NCBI GenBank assembly: GCA_900696485.1
Contig: CAADGG010000102.1
Span: 1 to 64,000 of the forward strand
From: an uncultured Pseudomonadota bacterium
Lineage (GTDB): Bacteria > Myxococcota_A > UBA9160 > PR03
Direction of reading: 5' to 3'
Length of the DNA: 64,000 nucleotides
The notes under the pieces: generated by a model
Databases searched by the model: none
What the model was told of the DNA's origin: nothing
What the model saw: the letters and a program-made list of their open reading frames with translations, nothing else
Made by a program: the position numbers and the translations under genes
Shown here: piece after piece, positions 27,484 to 36,407 of the stretch
Numbering within the stretch: position 1 is the first letter of the stretch
How the letters are laid out: the number at the start of each line of letters is the position of its first letter

Positions 27484-28026
27484 CTAGCGGGACCGCCGGA
27501 ACAGCACATAGGTCGCGCCCCCGGCGTGGTCGTCGCTGGCGGCGAACGCGAGGACGCGAGGACCATGCGGCGGTTCCATCAACCAGGCGGGAAGCGAGGC
27601 GCGCAGAACCGGCCCGACGGCCGAACGCGTGCCCCGGCCGTGGATTACCAGGACGCAGCGGGCTCCCGCGGCCAGCGCCTCGCGGAGGTCCGTGCCCAAG
27701 GCCGCGTGCGCTTCGTCCCGTCGCAAACCGTGCAGGTCGATCTCACGATCCGGCGCGGGATCGCCGCGCCGCAGGCTGCGCAGCCGCCGACGGTCGAAGC
27801 CGGACGCGATCCCGTCGATGCGGCCGCCGCCGCGGTCGATGAGGACGAAGCGGGCTCGCTCGACGTCGTCCGGCATGGTCGAGCGGAGCGTGCCGTGCGG
27901 AGGACGCGGCGTCGATCCCATCGTCGGCGCCTGGTCCTCGATCCTGGCGTCTCGCTCCTCGGTCCGGCGGGCGCGGCGACCGTCCGGCGGCTTCGTCGAG
28001 TCGTCAAACGACGCCGATCCTCGCAA
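27484..28026 (-). CDS. Smr-domain (MutS2-like) small protein
   Basis: A 180-residue protein whose C-terminal 90 residues form an Smr domain: DREIDLHGLRRDEAHAALG and CVLVIHGRGTRSAVGPVLR, with the LDxHG-like and HGxG motifs, ending in ATYVLFRRSR. Smr domains nick or bind DNA/RNA. The N-terminal 70 residues are polar and unconserved. The frame can start at TTG 28026, which overlaps the mutY stop by 23 bases, or at ATG codons near 27921; the start is uncertain. Confidence 0.75.
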   Translation of the reverse strand: MRGSASFDDSTKPPDGRRARRTEERDARIEDQAPTMGSTPRPPHGTLRSTMPDDVERARFVLIDRGGGRIDGIASGFDRRRLRSLRRGDPAPDREIDLHGLRRDEAHAALGTDLREALAAGARCVLVIHGRGTRSAVGPVLRASLPAWLMEPPHGPRVLAFAASDDHAGGATYVLFRRSR

Positions 28027-29056
28027 GCGCCCGTTTCGTCACGGTGCCGAGCGGCAGGGTCGCGAGACGCTCTGGGGCCAGCCAGCGGTGGGCATCCCAG
28101 CCCTCGAGCCGGACGCGCCCGCTCGCGGCCTCGCAGCGAAACAAACGCAGATGGAGCCGGCGATGCGTGAAGGCGTACTCGATGCGACCCGCCGCTTCGA
28201 TCCGGCTCATCGAGAGTCCCGTACGTGCGCGCAGGATCTCCGCCAGGCCGTTCGGGCGGGCCGCTCGCGGCCCGCAGACGTCGCCGCCCGGCAGTTCCCA
28301 GAGGCCTCCGAGCAGACCGTGCGCGGGGCGTCGCACGGCCAGCGCCTTGCTCCGCCGCACCACCAGTGCCGCCACGGCGTGTACGGACTGCGGCGCCCGC
28401 TTCGGCGCACGGCGGGGAAGGGTCTCCGCCTCCCCGGCAGCGCGGGCGGAACAGAAGGCGCGCAACGGACACGCCGCGCAACGAGGAGCACGAGGGACAC
28501 ACAGGAGCGCGCCGAGCTCCATCAACGCCTGATTGAGGTCGCCCGGCGTCGGACCCGCCGCCAGCTTCTCGGCTTCCTCCCAGAGCCGCCTGCGCGCGGG
28601 CGGGCTCTCGATCTCGTCGCGGATGCCGAGCAGGCGGGCGAGCACTCGCGCGACGTTGCCGTCGACGATCGGCGCCGGGCGGTCGAAGGCGATCGAGGCG
28701 ACGGCTCCGGCGGTGTAGCGGCCGACGCCCGGCAGCGTGCGGAGCGCGTCGAGATCGTGCGGAACGCAGCCGCCGAAGCCTGTCACGACCTTCTCGGCGG
28801 CGCGTTTCAGGTTGCGCGCGCGCGAGTAGTAGCCGAGGCCGGACCACTCACCGAGTACGTCGTCGAGGTCCGCGTCGGCCAGCGCCTCCGGATCCGGGAA
28901 GCGCGCCAGGAAACGCTCCCAGTACGGAATCACCGCCTCGACGCGCGTCTGTTGCAGCATCGTCTCGGCCACCCAGATCGCCCACGGATCGCGCGTGTGT
29001 CGCCACGGCAGGTCCCGCCGGCTCTTGTGATACCAGGTGAGCAGCGCCTGGCGCAT
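28004..29056 (-). CDS. mutY: A/G-specific adenine DNA glycosylase
   Basis: A 350-residue enzyme that removes adenine mispaired with 8-oxoguanine. The helix-hairpin-helix is LPGVGRYTAGAVASIAF, followed by the catalytic Asp in PAPIVDGNVARVLARL. MLQQTRVEAVIPYW is typical. The 4Fe-4S cluster ligands are C-x6-C-x2-C-x5-C (CVPRAPRCAACPLRAFC). The C-terminal NUDIX-like 8-oxoG domain includes GLWELPGGDV. I chose ATG 29054-29056. The frame stays open to 29347 but would overlap the M23 peptidase gene there. GTG 29074 is an alternative. Confidence 0.9.
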   Translation of the reverse strand: MRQALLTWYHKSRRDLPWRHTRDPWAIWVAETMLQQTRVEAVIPYWERFLARFPDPEALADADLDDVLGEWSGLGYYSRARNLKRAAEKVVTGFGGCVPHDLDALRTLPGVGRYTAGAVASIAFDRPAPIVDGNVARVLARLLGIRDEIESPPARRRLWEEAEKLAAGPTPGDLNQALMELGALLCVPRAPRCAACPLRAFCSARAAGEAETLPRRAPKRAPQSVHAVAALVVRRSKALAVRRPAHGLLGGLWELPGGDVCGPRAARPNGLAEILRARTGLSMSRIEAAGRIEYAFTHRRLHLRLFRCEAASGRVRLEGWDAHRWLAPERLATLPLGTVTKRALARIGVV

Positions 29057-29129
29057 GCGGGCGCGCTGTTTCACACCCGCACCGCGAGCCACGATGGCTC
29101 CCGCCCGGTTCTCCACGACTCGCGGACCG

Positions 29130-30500
29130 TCAGCGGGACGGTCGCGCCGCCGCGAGCTTGGGGTCGACACGGTCGCGGAGCCACCGGGCATCCCACCACT
29201 CCACCGGATCGACGTAGTCGCCCTGCAGCAACAGGGCGAAATGGAGGTGATCGCCGCCCGCGAGGCCCGTCTGGCCGGAGCTGCCGAGGGCCTGGCCTTT
29301 CTCCAGCCGATCCCCCACGGTGACGTCGATGTTGGAGAGATGCCCATACAGCGAAAAGAGTCCCAGGCCGTGGTCGAGGATCACGCAGTGACCATAGATG
29401 CCCAGTTCGTCGGCAAACACCACGCGCCCGGTGTTCGAGGCCGTGATCGGTGAACCGGCCAACGAAGCCAGATCGTAGCCGTAGTGGGTGGACTCGGAAA
29501 CCTTCGCACCGTCCACGAGGTAGTTGCGTTTCTCCGCGAACGGGCTCGTCACCTTGGAGTTCGCCATCTGTTCGAAGGCGCCCTCCCAGAGCGGCACCGG
29601 CACGCTGTCGCGGATCACCGCGCGGATGCGCTGCTCGTTCTCGGTCCGGATCCGGCTGTTGATCTCCTGGAACGCCTTCAGCGGGTCGTCGGGATTCACG
29701 CCCACGGCGTCGGCCAGATCGACGATCTTCGTCTCGAGGAAACGCGGCGGCAGCACCAGCGTCGCCTCCGGGATGTGGCGCTCTTCGATGCGCACCTGGG
29801 GCGTCGCCTGCGTGCGGTTCCCGGCGGCATCCTCGGCGATCACGACCGGCGTCGCACCTGGCTGATCGATCGGCAACGGGAACAGCGCGATGCGCCAGCC
29901 GGGACCGCGCTGGTCGGCGGGTTCCTCGACTCCGATGCGAATGCTGGGGAAGAAGCGGTCGCCCACTTCGACGCCATCCCGTCGGGTCCGCTCGGAGACG
30001 CGGTAGGCGAGGGCCACGGAACCGCCACGTCGGGCATAGGTGATGCCGGGCTCGAGCGACACGCGCGGCGCCCGGGAGTCGATGGTGACCGGGATCTCGA
30101 GCCGGGCCTCGTTGCCGGAGAACCAGCCTCGCAAGGAGTGGTCACGCGCGGAGATATGCAGGGCGGCCTCGCCGTCGGCGAGACCGAGTGCCTTCGGGTC
30201 GACGGAGAACTCCGCAGAGTTCGCCGCCGGGGAGCCCAGCGGCAGCCAGCGGCCGATGCCGAGGGTGCGCTCGCCGAGCGGCTCTTCGCCCTTCGCATGC
30301 ACGAGCACGGCCGTGATCGACTTCGGGCCGGCGCCGGAATCCGAGATCGTGAACTGCACGGTCTGCCCGGTCTTGCCGAGGATGAGCTGGTCCGGGGCCT
30401 CGACGGTCGGCGGGGTGCCCTCGCAGCGGACCCAGCCGACCGACAGCAGGCCCGCGCCCAGCACGATGAGCAGAAGCGTCCGCAACCCTGATCGCGTCAT
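29130..30500 (-). CDS. M23-family (LytM) peptidoglycan metallopeptidase
   Basis: A 456-residue exported protein with an N-terminal membrane or signal segment (TLLLIVLGAGLLSVGWVRC). Two beta-rich domains fill residues 30-290, and the LytM domain lies at about 320-430. The zinc ligands are visible as H and D in STHYGYDLAS and the HLH of GDHLHFALLL, with GLFSLYGHLS in between. It would cleave peptidoglycan cross-links or activate other hydrolases in the periplasm. The lipobox-like SVGWVRC is not canonical. It reads toward mutY, with about 70 bp between them. Confidence 0.85.
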   Translation of the reverse strand: MTRSGLRTLLLIVLGAGLLSVGWVRCEGTPPTVEAPDQLILGKTGQTVQFTISDSGAGPKSITAVLVHAKGEEPLGERTLGIGRWLPLGSPAANSAEFSVDPKALGLADGEAALHISARDHSLRGWFSGNEARLEIPVTIDSRAPRVSLEPGITYARRGGSVALAYRVSERTRRDGVEVGDRFFPSIRIGVEEPADQRGPGWRIALFPLPIDQPGATPVVIAEDAAGNRTQATPQVRIEERHIPEATLVLPPRFLETKIVDLADAVGVNPDDPLKAFQEINSRIRTENEQRIRAVIRDSVPVPLWEGAFEQMANSKVTSPFAEKRNYLVDGAKVSESTHYGYDLASLAGSPITASNTGRVVFADELGIYGHCVILDHGLGLFSLYGHLSNIDVTVGDRLEKGQALGSSGQTGLAGGDHLHFALLLQGDYVDPVEWWDARWLRDRVDPKLAAARPSR

Positions 30501-30625
30501 TCATCCCCCCAGATCGCGCAGTCTACCAGCCGGATCGGTGCTGTCTGGCTTCCGGCGCCGCGCCGGAACTGGCGAGGCCAGCTCCTCGCAGACCCGTGCG
30601 CTTCTCTTCCCGCACGCAGGTGTCG

Positions 30626-30654
30626 TTGACGGTCCCGACCGTCTTTCCCATCCT
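30626..30654 (+). promoter_or_regulatory. Possible promoter with dyad operator upstream of the phosphatase gene
   Basis: TTGACG at 30626-30631 and CATCCT at 30649-30654 are 17 bases apart, giving a good -35 and a weak -10. The spacer holds the dyad GACGGTC-CC-GACCGTC (30628-30643), which would place a repressor over the -35 box. The gene starts at 30680. This is a pattern-based proposal only. Confidence 0.25.
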
Positions 30655-30679
30655 GCGTCGGCTCGCGAGGAGGAAGATC

Positions 30680-31312
30680 ATGTCTCTGCGTCGGCTCGTG
30701 CTCGTTCGGCATGGAGAGAGCGAGGGCAACTCCCAGCAGCGCCTGATCGGGAGCGGGGACCCGTCGCTCTCGAAAGCGGGCCGGGATCACATGCGGGCCG
30801 CGCGCGCGCAGCTTGCCGGCCAGGTGATCGACGCGGTCGTGGCGAGCCCGGCCCGGCGCTCGTGGCAGTCCGCCCAGGTCCTGACGGGGGGAGCCCCGAT
30901 CCGGCTGGAAGCGGATTTCCGCGAGATCCACTTCGGTCGCTGGGAGGGCCGGAAGGTCGAGGACCTCGCCGCCAGCGATCCGGCTCTGTATCAGCAATGG
31001 CGCGAGGGCGCACCGGGCTTCGAGTATCCCGGCGGCGAGCTGCGGGCGCAGTTCCGGGAACGCGTGGAGCGCGGTCTTGCGCGCCTGATGGAATCGGGCG
31101 CGACGTCGGCGCTGCTGGTCGTACACAAGGGTGTGATCCGGACGATCGTCGAGGCGCTGCTGGGGCAGCCGCTCGAGGATCGCGATCGCCCGGTGCTCGG
31201 CGAGTCGCTGATCCTGACGCGGGTCCGGGACGGCTGGGTGATCGGCAGCCGCTCGAGCAATCCGCCGGGGATCCCGACGCCGGCGCCGATCGAGCCGGCC
31301 GAAGCCGCCTAG
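30680..31312 (+). CDS. Histidine phosphatase (phosphoglycerate-mutase-like) protein
   Basis: A 210-residue protein with the RHG motif LVLVRHGESEGN at residues 6-17, AVVASPARRSWQSA and the second catalytic His in LVVHKGVIRT. Glu lies in FREIHFGRWEG. It would hydrolyse a phosphomonoester; CobC, SixA-like and sugar phosphatases share the fold, so the substrate is unknown. ATG 30680 follows GAGGAGGAAG, which favours it over the ATG at 30596. It is convergent with acs, with a degenerate half palindrome between them. Confidence 0.8.
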   Translation: MSLRRLVLVRHGESEGNSQQRLIGSGDPSLSKAGRDHMRAARAQLAGQVIDAVVASPARRSWQSAQVLTGGAPIRLEADFREIHFGRWEGRKVEDLAASDPALYQQWREGAPGFEYPGGELRAQFRERVERGLARLMESGATSALLVVHKGVIRTIVEALLGQPLEDRDRPVLGESLILTRVRDGWVIGSRSSNPPGIPTPAPIEPAEAA

Positions 31313-31348
31313 GGCCACCCGCCCGCGCGGCCCGATCCGCCCGATCCG

Positions 31349-31386
31349 AAAAGTTGACGGATCGAACCCGACCCCTTTCTTGTCGG
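31349..31386. repeat. Decayed half copy of the long palindromic repeat
   Basis: Only a right arm is recognisable: AAGTTGACGGATCGAACCCG followed by ACCCCTTTCTTGTCGG, with changes at two positions from the other copies (GACGGATC for GACGAATC, TTGTCGG for TTGACGG). The matching left arm is absent. It lies between the convergent phosphatase and acs genes. Confidence 0.8.
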
Positions 31387-31405
31387 CGGCGTCTTGGGGT
31401 GGGGG

Positions 31406-33361
31406 TCAGGGTTCTTCGGATTCGCGGAGGCGGGCGAGGACGGAATAGTCTTCGAGGGTGGTGGTGTCGCCCATTTCGGTCTTGCCGGCGGCGATGTCGC
31501 GGAGCAGGCGGCGCATGATCTTGCCGGAGCGGGTCTTCGGCAGGGCGTCGGTGAACCGCACGTCGGCCGGCTTGGCGATCGGGCCGATGTGCCGGGTGAC
31601 CTCGTCGCGGATCGAGCTCGCGAGCGCGCGGTCCGGTTCGAAGCCGCTGCGCGGGGTCACGAACGCCACGATCGCGGTCCCGGTGAGATCGTCCGGCCGG
31701 CCGACGACGGCGGCCTCGGCGACCTTCTCGTGTGCGACGATCGCGCTCTCTACTTCCATCGTTCCGATCCGGTGGCCCGATACGTTCATGACGTCATCGA
31801 TGCGGCCCATGATCCAGAAATAGCCGCGTTCGTCGCGGTGGGCGCCGTCGCCGGGGAAGTAGATGTTCTTCCATTTGCTCCAGTAGGTCTCCTCGTAGCG
31901 CTGCTTGTCGCCCCAGATGCCGCGCAGCATGCCCGGCCACGGCTTGCGGATCGCGAGGAAGCCACCGGCCGGCGGCTTCGGCTCCCGGCCCGTCTCGTCG
32001 AGGATCGTCGCGTCGATGCCGGGGAACGGCTGTGTCGCCGAGCCGGGCCGCGTCGGGGTCGACGACGGCAGCGGCGAGATCATGATCCCGCCGGTCTCCG
32101 TCTGCCACCATGTATCGACGATCGGACAGCGTTTGCCGCCGATCACGCGGTGGTACCACATCCACGCTTCGGGATTGATCGGCTCGCCGACCGAGCCGAG
32201 CAGGCGCAGCGACGAGAGGTCGTGGCGCTTCGGGTGCTCCTCACCGAGCCGGACGAAGGCGCGGATCGCCGTCGGGGCGGTGTACAGCACCGAGACGCCC
32301 CAGCGTTCGATCAGCGACCACCAGCGGTCCGGCGCGGGATGCGTCGGAACCCCTTCGTACATCAGCGTGGTGGCGCCGCACGCGAGCGGGCCGTAGACGA
32401 CGTACGAGTGCCCGGTGACCCAGCCGACATCGGCCGTACACCAGTAGACGTCGTCGTCGCGGAGATCGAAGACCACCTGCGTCGTCGCCGCGACGTGGGT
32501 GAGGTAGCCGCCGGTGGTGTGCAGGATCCCCTTCGGTTTTCCGGTGGTGCCGCTGGTGTAGAGGATGAAGAGGGGATGCTCGGCATCGAGCTTGGCCGGC
32601 GGACAGGTCGCCGAGGCGCCGGCCATCCGCTCGTGCCACCAATGGTCGCGACCGACCGTCATGTGGGTCGGCTCCCCGGTGCGCCGGACCACGACGACGT
32701 GCTCGACGCAGTCGGCGTCGGCGACGGCCTCGTCGACGGCGGGCTTCAGCGCCGTCGCCGCGCCGCGCCGGTAGCCGCCGTCGGCGGTCACGACCACGCG
32801 GGCGCCGGCGTCCACGATCCGATCGTGCAGCGACTCCGCCGAGAAGCCGCCGAAGACCACGCCGTGCGTCGCGCCGATCCGCGCACAGGCCAGCATCGCG
32901 ACGGCGGCCTCCGGGATCATCGGCAGGTAGATCGCCACGCGATCGCCCTTGGTGACACCGAGTGACTTCAGCACGTTCGCGAACTGGCAGACTTCGCGGT
33001 GGAGCTGGCCGTAGGTGATCACGCGCGTATCGCCGGGCTCGCCCTCCCAGATAATCGCGGCCTTGTTGCGGCGCCACGCGTTCGGCCCCTCGAGGTGCCG
33101 GTCGAGACAGTTGTACGAGACGTTGAGCTTGCCGCCGACGAACCACTGGGCGTACGGAGGCTTCCAGTCGAGCACCTTCTTCCAGGGCCGGAACCAGCTG
33201 ACGTGCTCCTTGGCCATCCGGGCCCAGAAGCGCGTCGGGCTCTTCGCGGCGAGCTTGCGGGACTCGGCCACCTGGCGCGGCGACCAGTACGCATTCTTCG
33301 CGAACTCCCGGGTCGGAGCGAAGAGCCGTTTCTCCTTCAGCAGCGATTCGATGTCGGCCAT
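31406..33361 (-). CDS. acs: Acetyl-CoA synthetase
   Basis: A 651-residue AMP-forming acetate-CoA ligase. ATG 33359-33361 follows GAGAGGAGG. Motifs include [72 protein letters not shown], and the regulatory Lys in [15 protein letters not shown]. That Lys is the acetylation target in known Acs proteins. The length is typical. The enzyme feeds acetate into central metabolism. No acetate transporter is adjacent. Confidence 0.95.
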   Translation of the reverse strand: MADIESLLKEKRLFAPTREFAKNAYWSPRQVAESRKLAAKSPTRFWARMAKEHVSWFRPWKKVLDWKPPYAQWFVGGKLNVSYNCLDRHLEGPNAWRRNKAAIIWEGEPGDTRVITYGQLHREVCQFANVLKSLGVTKGDRVAIYLPMIPEAAVAMLACARIGATHGVVFGGFSAESLHDRIVDAGARVVVTADGGYRRGAATALKPAVDEAVADADCVEHVVVVRRTGEPTHMTVGRDHWWHERMAGASATCPPAKLDAEHPLFILYTSGTTGKPKGILHTTGGYLTHVAATTQVVFDLRDDDVYWCTADVGWVTGHSYVVYGPLACGATTLMYEGVPTHPAPDRWWSLIERWGVSVLYTAPTAIRAFVRLGEEHPKRHDLSSLRLLGSVGEPINPEAWMWYHRVIGGKRCPIVDTWWQTETGGIMISPLPSSTPTRPGSATQPFPGIDATILDETGREPKPPAGGFLAIRKPWPGMLRGIWGDKQRYEETYWSKWKNIYFPGDGAHRDERGYFWIMGRIDDVMNVSGHRIGTMEVESAIVAHEKVAEAAVVGRPDDLTGTAIVAFVTPRSGFEPDRALASSIRDEVTRHIGPIAKPADVRFTDALPKTRSGKIMRRLLRDIAAGKTEMGDTTTLEDYSVLARLRESEEP

Positions 33362-33418
33362 CGGCGGAGCCTCCTCTCGGGTCTTCGTCTTCGGAATGAA
33401 CGGGTCCGGGGCGCGCAC

Positions 33419-34726
33419 TCAGGCGGGACGGCCCGCCCGCACCAGCGCCTCGACGTCGCTCGGATGTTTCGGGATCGCGGCGCACAGGTTCTCATGGCCG
33501 TCGGCGGTGATCAAGACGTCGTCCTCGATGCGCACGCCGATGCCGCGCAGCGCCTCCGGTGCGCGCTCCTCGCCGGCCGGCACGTAGAGCCCCGGTTCGA
33601 CGGTCAGCACCATGCCGGGCTCGAGCGGCCGCGGCTTGCCGTCCTGGCTGTAGGCGCCGACGTCGTGGACGTCGAGGCCGAGCCAGTGGCTGGTGCGATG
33701 CACGTAGTAGCGGCGGAACTCGCCGCTCTCGAGCGCATCGTCCAGCGTCGTCGTGGGCAGCAGGCGCAACGCGATCATCCCGTCGATGAGGCGGCGCACG
33801 GCGGCGTCGTGGATCTGCTCGAGCGTGGCGCCGGGGCGCGCGTGCTCGAGCGCCGCCTCCTGCGCCGCCAGCACGAGCTCGTAGATCTCACGGGCTGGCG
33901 TCGCGAAGCGGCCGCCGACGGGATACGTGCGCGTCACGTCCGCGGCATAGCCCGCGTACTCGCAGCCGGCGTCGATCAACACGAGCGTGTCGTCGCGCAG
34001 CGGCTGGTCGTTGGCGATGTAGTGCAGCACGGTGGCGTTGGCGCCGCCTCCGACGATCGAGTCGTAGGCCGGACCCCAGCCGCCACGACGGCGGAAGGTG
34101 CCGTCGAGCGCGGCTTCCAGCTCGTATTCGAAGCGGCCCGCGTGCGCGAGCGCGGCGGCGGCGGCGTGCGCCTCGCGCGTGATCTCGACGGCCCTTCGCA
34201 TCCACTCGATCTCGGCGGGCTCCTTGCGCAGGCGTTGTTCGTGCAGGATGGCGCGCGGATCGAGGATCGCATCGGGCGGCGGCGCGTGGGCGCGCGAGCG
34301 GAGCCGGGCGGCATCGATCGTCTCGATGAGCTTCTGGTCGACGCGCGGATCACGGCCGAGCACGTGGTAGACGCGTCTGGCCTGCTCGAGCAGCGCCGGG
34401 AGTTTCTCGAGCAGCGCGTCGATCGGGTGGGCCTCGTCGGCGCCGAAATCCGAGCGCGCTCCCTCGACGCCGGGCCGGTAGCCGGTCCAGGTCTCGGCTC
34501 CCGGGTCGCGCGGCTCGACGAAGAGCGTGAAGGCAGCGTCCGCGTCCGGTTGCAGCACGAGCGCCGCGTTCGGGTGATCGAAGCCGGTCAGGTAGTGGAA
34601 GTCGCTGTCCTGCCGGAAGCGGTAGTGCGTGTCCCGGGAGCGCGTCGCGAGTCCGGCGCCCAGCAGGATGGCGATCGAGCCGGGCTCCATCGCTTCGACA
34701 AAACGCTTGCGACGCGCGGCGAACAT
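33419..34726 (-). CDS. pepP: Xaa-Pro aminopeptidase
   Basis: A 435-residue M24 metallopeptidase that removes N-terminal residues preceding proline. The N-terminal creatinase-like domain (FRQDSDFHYLTGFDHPNAAL) is typical of PepP. Metal ligands lie in LIDAGCEYAGYAADVTRTYP (two Asp), HWLGLDVHDVG (His) and LTVEPGLYVP and GVRIEDDVLIT (Glu). ATG 34724-34726 starts the frame. It lies 57 bp upstream of the acs start on the same strand, so the two could be cotranscribed. Confidence 0.9.
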   Translation of the reverse strand: MFAARRKRFVEAMEPGSIAILLGAGLATRSRDTHYRFRQDSDFHYLTGFDHPNAALVLQPDADAAFTLFVEPRDPGAETWTGYRPGVEGARSDFGADEAHPIDALLEKLPALLEQARRVYHVLGRDPRVDQKLIETIDAARLRSRAHAPPPDAILDPRAILHEQRLRKEPAEIEWMRRAVEITREAHAAAAALAHAGRFEYELEAALDGTFRRRGGWGPAYDSIVGGGANATVLHYIANDQPLRDDTLVLIDAGCEYAGYAADVTRTYPVGGRFATPAREIYELVLAAQEAALEHARPGATLEQIHDAAVRRLIDGMIALRLLPTTTLDDALESGEFRRYYVHRTSHWLGLDVHDVGAYSQDGKPRPLEPGMVLTVEPGLYVPAGEERAPEALRGIGVRIEDDVLITADGHENLCAAIPKHPSDVEALVRAGRPA

Positions 34727-34783
34727 CGTCGGCGGAGCATACCGCAGGGCGGCCCGCGTCCGGCGTCGCGGCGTCCGTCGCGC

Positions 34784-35971
34784 TCAGGGTCGCGGTGCAC
34801 AGACGATGGTCAGGTCCGCGCAATAGCTGGCGCAGACGCGGTCTCCGACGGCGAAGGCGGAGTAGTAGAGACCGTCGGCGTCGAGGCGGGGAAGCGCTCG
34901 CGTGCGAACCGTTCCGTTCGGGGCCACCTCGTGGAGCCGTCCGCTCCAGCGCATGGCGAGCACGCTCCCGTCCGGCGTCGGGCGCAGCTCCTGGACGAAA
35001 TCGAGGCCGGCCGGGAAGGCCTCGTCGAGGACGCTCACAGCTCCCGCATCGGGTCCCGTCGCGGCGCCCGGCGCGGTTCTTCGCAGGACCAGCCGCGCGC
35101 CGTCGAGCCATGCGAAGTAGCCGCGCCCGTCGGGTTCGAAATGCAGGAAATGCAGCTCCGGGGTCTCGAAGCGCGCCTGTTCGCGGCCGGTCGCCAGGTC
35201 CAGGATGCGCGTGTCGTAGCGGATGCCGTCGGCGGCGGCGTGAGGAGCGTCGATCGGGGCAGTGGGACGCGCAGGCTCCGGCAGGAGATCCGTGTTCACC
35301 CAGACGACGCGACGGATCGGATCGAAGCCGAGGCTCTTGGCCGCGACGCGGAAACCCGGCTCCGGCGCGAGCGGATGCTCAGCGAGGATGACGCCGTCCG
35401 GATCGAGAACGACGACGGAGCCGGGTCCGCCGTGCGCACCGCCATAGCGCGTCGCGAGCACGGTCGCGTCCGGACCGGCCACCAGTTCGTTGAGCCCGGG
35501 GCCGACGTCCGGCAGCCGCTGCGTCGTTCGTCGTTCCGGATCGACGAAGCCCGCCGTTCCGAACAGATCGCTGAAGTAGAGGCGGCCGTTCGGGTGCGCG
35601 AGAACATCCCACGTGCCGGATGCGGACGCACTCTCGATCGAAAGCGGCGTCAGCCAGCGCTCGCGCGCGAGGTCGAAGCGCCCGATGCGCTTCGGCGCCG
35701 TCACGGCGAGGTCGGCCGTCGGATCGCCGCCCGTCCGGCGGTACGCACTCCAGAAGCCCGCGAGGCCCACGTACATGACGCCCTCACGTTGGTCCGCGAA
35801 CCACGCGCACGTCCGTTCACCGCGCGTTGCCGGCATGGCGGTATAAGCCCGGATTCCGTGCGGAGACTCCGGTGGCGCGGGGGGCGCGACGTCCTTGGAC
35901 ACCGCGCAGCTCCACAGGACGCACACGGCGACGATCATCCTGGTGACAAACGAGGAGGCAGTGCAGCTCAT
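34784..35971 (-). CDS. Secreted beta-propeller-like protein of unknown function
   Basis: A 395-residue protein with an N-terminal signal (MIVAVCVLWSCAVS) that may be a lipoprotein signal with an atypical lipobox (LWSC). The body has repeated propeller-like blades, for example WDVLAHPNGRLYFSDLFGTA, NELVAGPDATVLATRYGG and QELRPTPDGSVLAMRWSGRL. Several Cys residues near the C-terminus (CASYCADLTIVC) could form disulphides. I recognise no specific family. An AT-rich patch (35986-36012) just upstream is a likely promoter region. Confidence 0.55.
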   Translation of the reverse strand: MSCTASSFVTRMIVAVCVLWSCAVSKDVAPPAPPESPHGIRAYTAMPATRGERTCAWFADQREGVMYVGLAGFWSAYRRTGGDPTADLAVTAPKRIGRFDLARERWLTPLSIESASASGTWDVLAHPNGRLYFSDLFGTAGFVDPERRTTQRLPDVGPGLNELVAGPDATVLATRYGGAHGGPGSVVVLDPDGVILAEHPLAPEPGFRVAAKSLGFDPIRRVVWVNTDLLPEPARPTAPIDAPHAAADGIRYDTRILDLATGREQARFETPELHFLHFEPDGRGYFAWLDGARLVLRRTAPGAATGPDAGAVSVLDEAFPAGLDFVQELRPTPDGSVLAMRWSGRLHEVAPNGTVRTRALPRLDADGLYYSAFAVGDRVCASYCADLTIVCAPRP

Positions 35972-36248
35972 GGATGCATCCAGAATAAATCAAGAAAAAC
36001 GAACAAAGACAGATGCTTGTAGATGATTCGCCGAGACCCGTGCAGAACGACCTCCAGAGACTGCCACATCAGGATGCGCCCGAGGAGGTGAGGCGCCCGG
36101 CGCCATCCGGGAAAGAACCCTCGGTGCGGCAAAGGTTTGCAGGATCCGTCAGGGACTCCTGCGCGACTGGCACGCAGCGTGCATCTCCATCGTCGCGTGG
36201 AGACGTTCTGGATCGTCTGCAGGGAACGGCAACGGGCGCGCTCGTTCT

Positions 36249-36390
36249 TTGTAGATGTTGCCTCGGAGACTCCGGGGTAAGCACCCCAAAAAGGCGCTTT
36301 CCCCGATAATCGGCACCCCGCCTTTCCCGGAGTCACCGGGGCACCGGAACGACAGGACCCCCCGGCCGAGTGTGCCGGGGGGTCTCTTGT
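36249..36390 (+). ncRNA. Candidate structured small RNA with its own terminator
   Basis: Paired segments are P1 GACTCC/GGAGTC (36268-36273 with 36329-36334), P2 GGGGT/ACCCC (36274-36278 with 36283-36287, loop AAGC), P3 AAAGGCG/CGCCTTT (36290-36296 with 36319-36325), and an inner CCGA/TCGG hairpin (36303-36313). P1 can extend to 9 bp (GACTCCGGG/CCCGGAGTC), which competes with P2. A strong terminator follows. No plus-strand gene lies downstream, so this would be a free-standing RNA. It matches no RNA class I know. Confidence 0.4.
36356..36384 (+). terminator. Strong intrinsic terminator
   Basis: Perfect 11-bp stem GACCCCCCGGC/GCCGGGGGGTC with a 7-base loop (CGAGTGT), followed on the plus strand by TCTTGTTT. 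The minus-strand exit sequence (CTGTCGTT) is less T-rich, so the plus orientation is favoured, but it may also end transcription of the RNase D gene, whose stop is 24 bp away. Confidence 0.75.
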
Positions 36391-36407
36391 TTCCGGCGTG
36401 CGGCGAG

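Larger units (their letters stand above)
35972..36407. other. 436-bp gene-free stretch between the propeller gene and the RNase D gene
   Basis: No convincing coding sequence is present. The left end (35986-36012) is strikingly AT-rich against the window and probably holds the promoter of the minus-strand propeller gene. The 9-mer TTGTAGATG occurs at 36017 and 36249. A one-mismatch sigma-54 box, TGGCACGCAGCGTGCA, sits at 36168-36183 on the plus strand. The right part (36249-36390) folds into several stems and ends in a terminator; see the ncRNA entry. Confidence 0.6.

Noticed and set aside
36013..36336. Short open frames in the 36 kb gap (98 aa plus strand, 122 aa minus strand)
   Set aside because: They have no ribosome site or domain, span the stem and AT-rich sequences, and resemble noncoding sequence.
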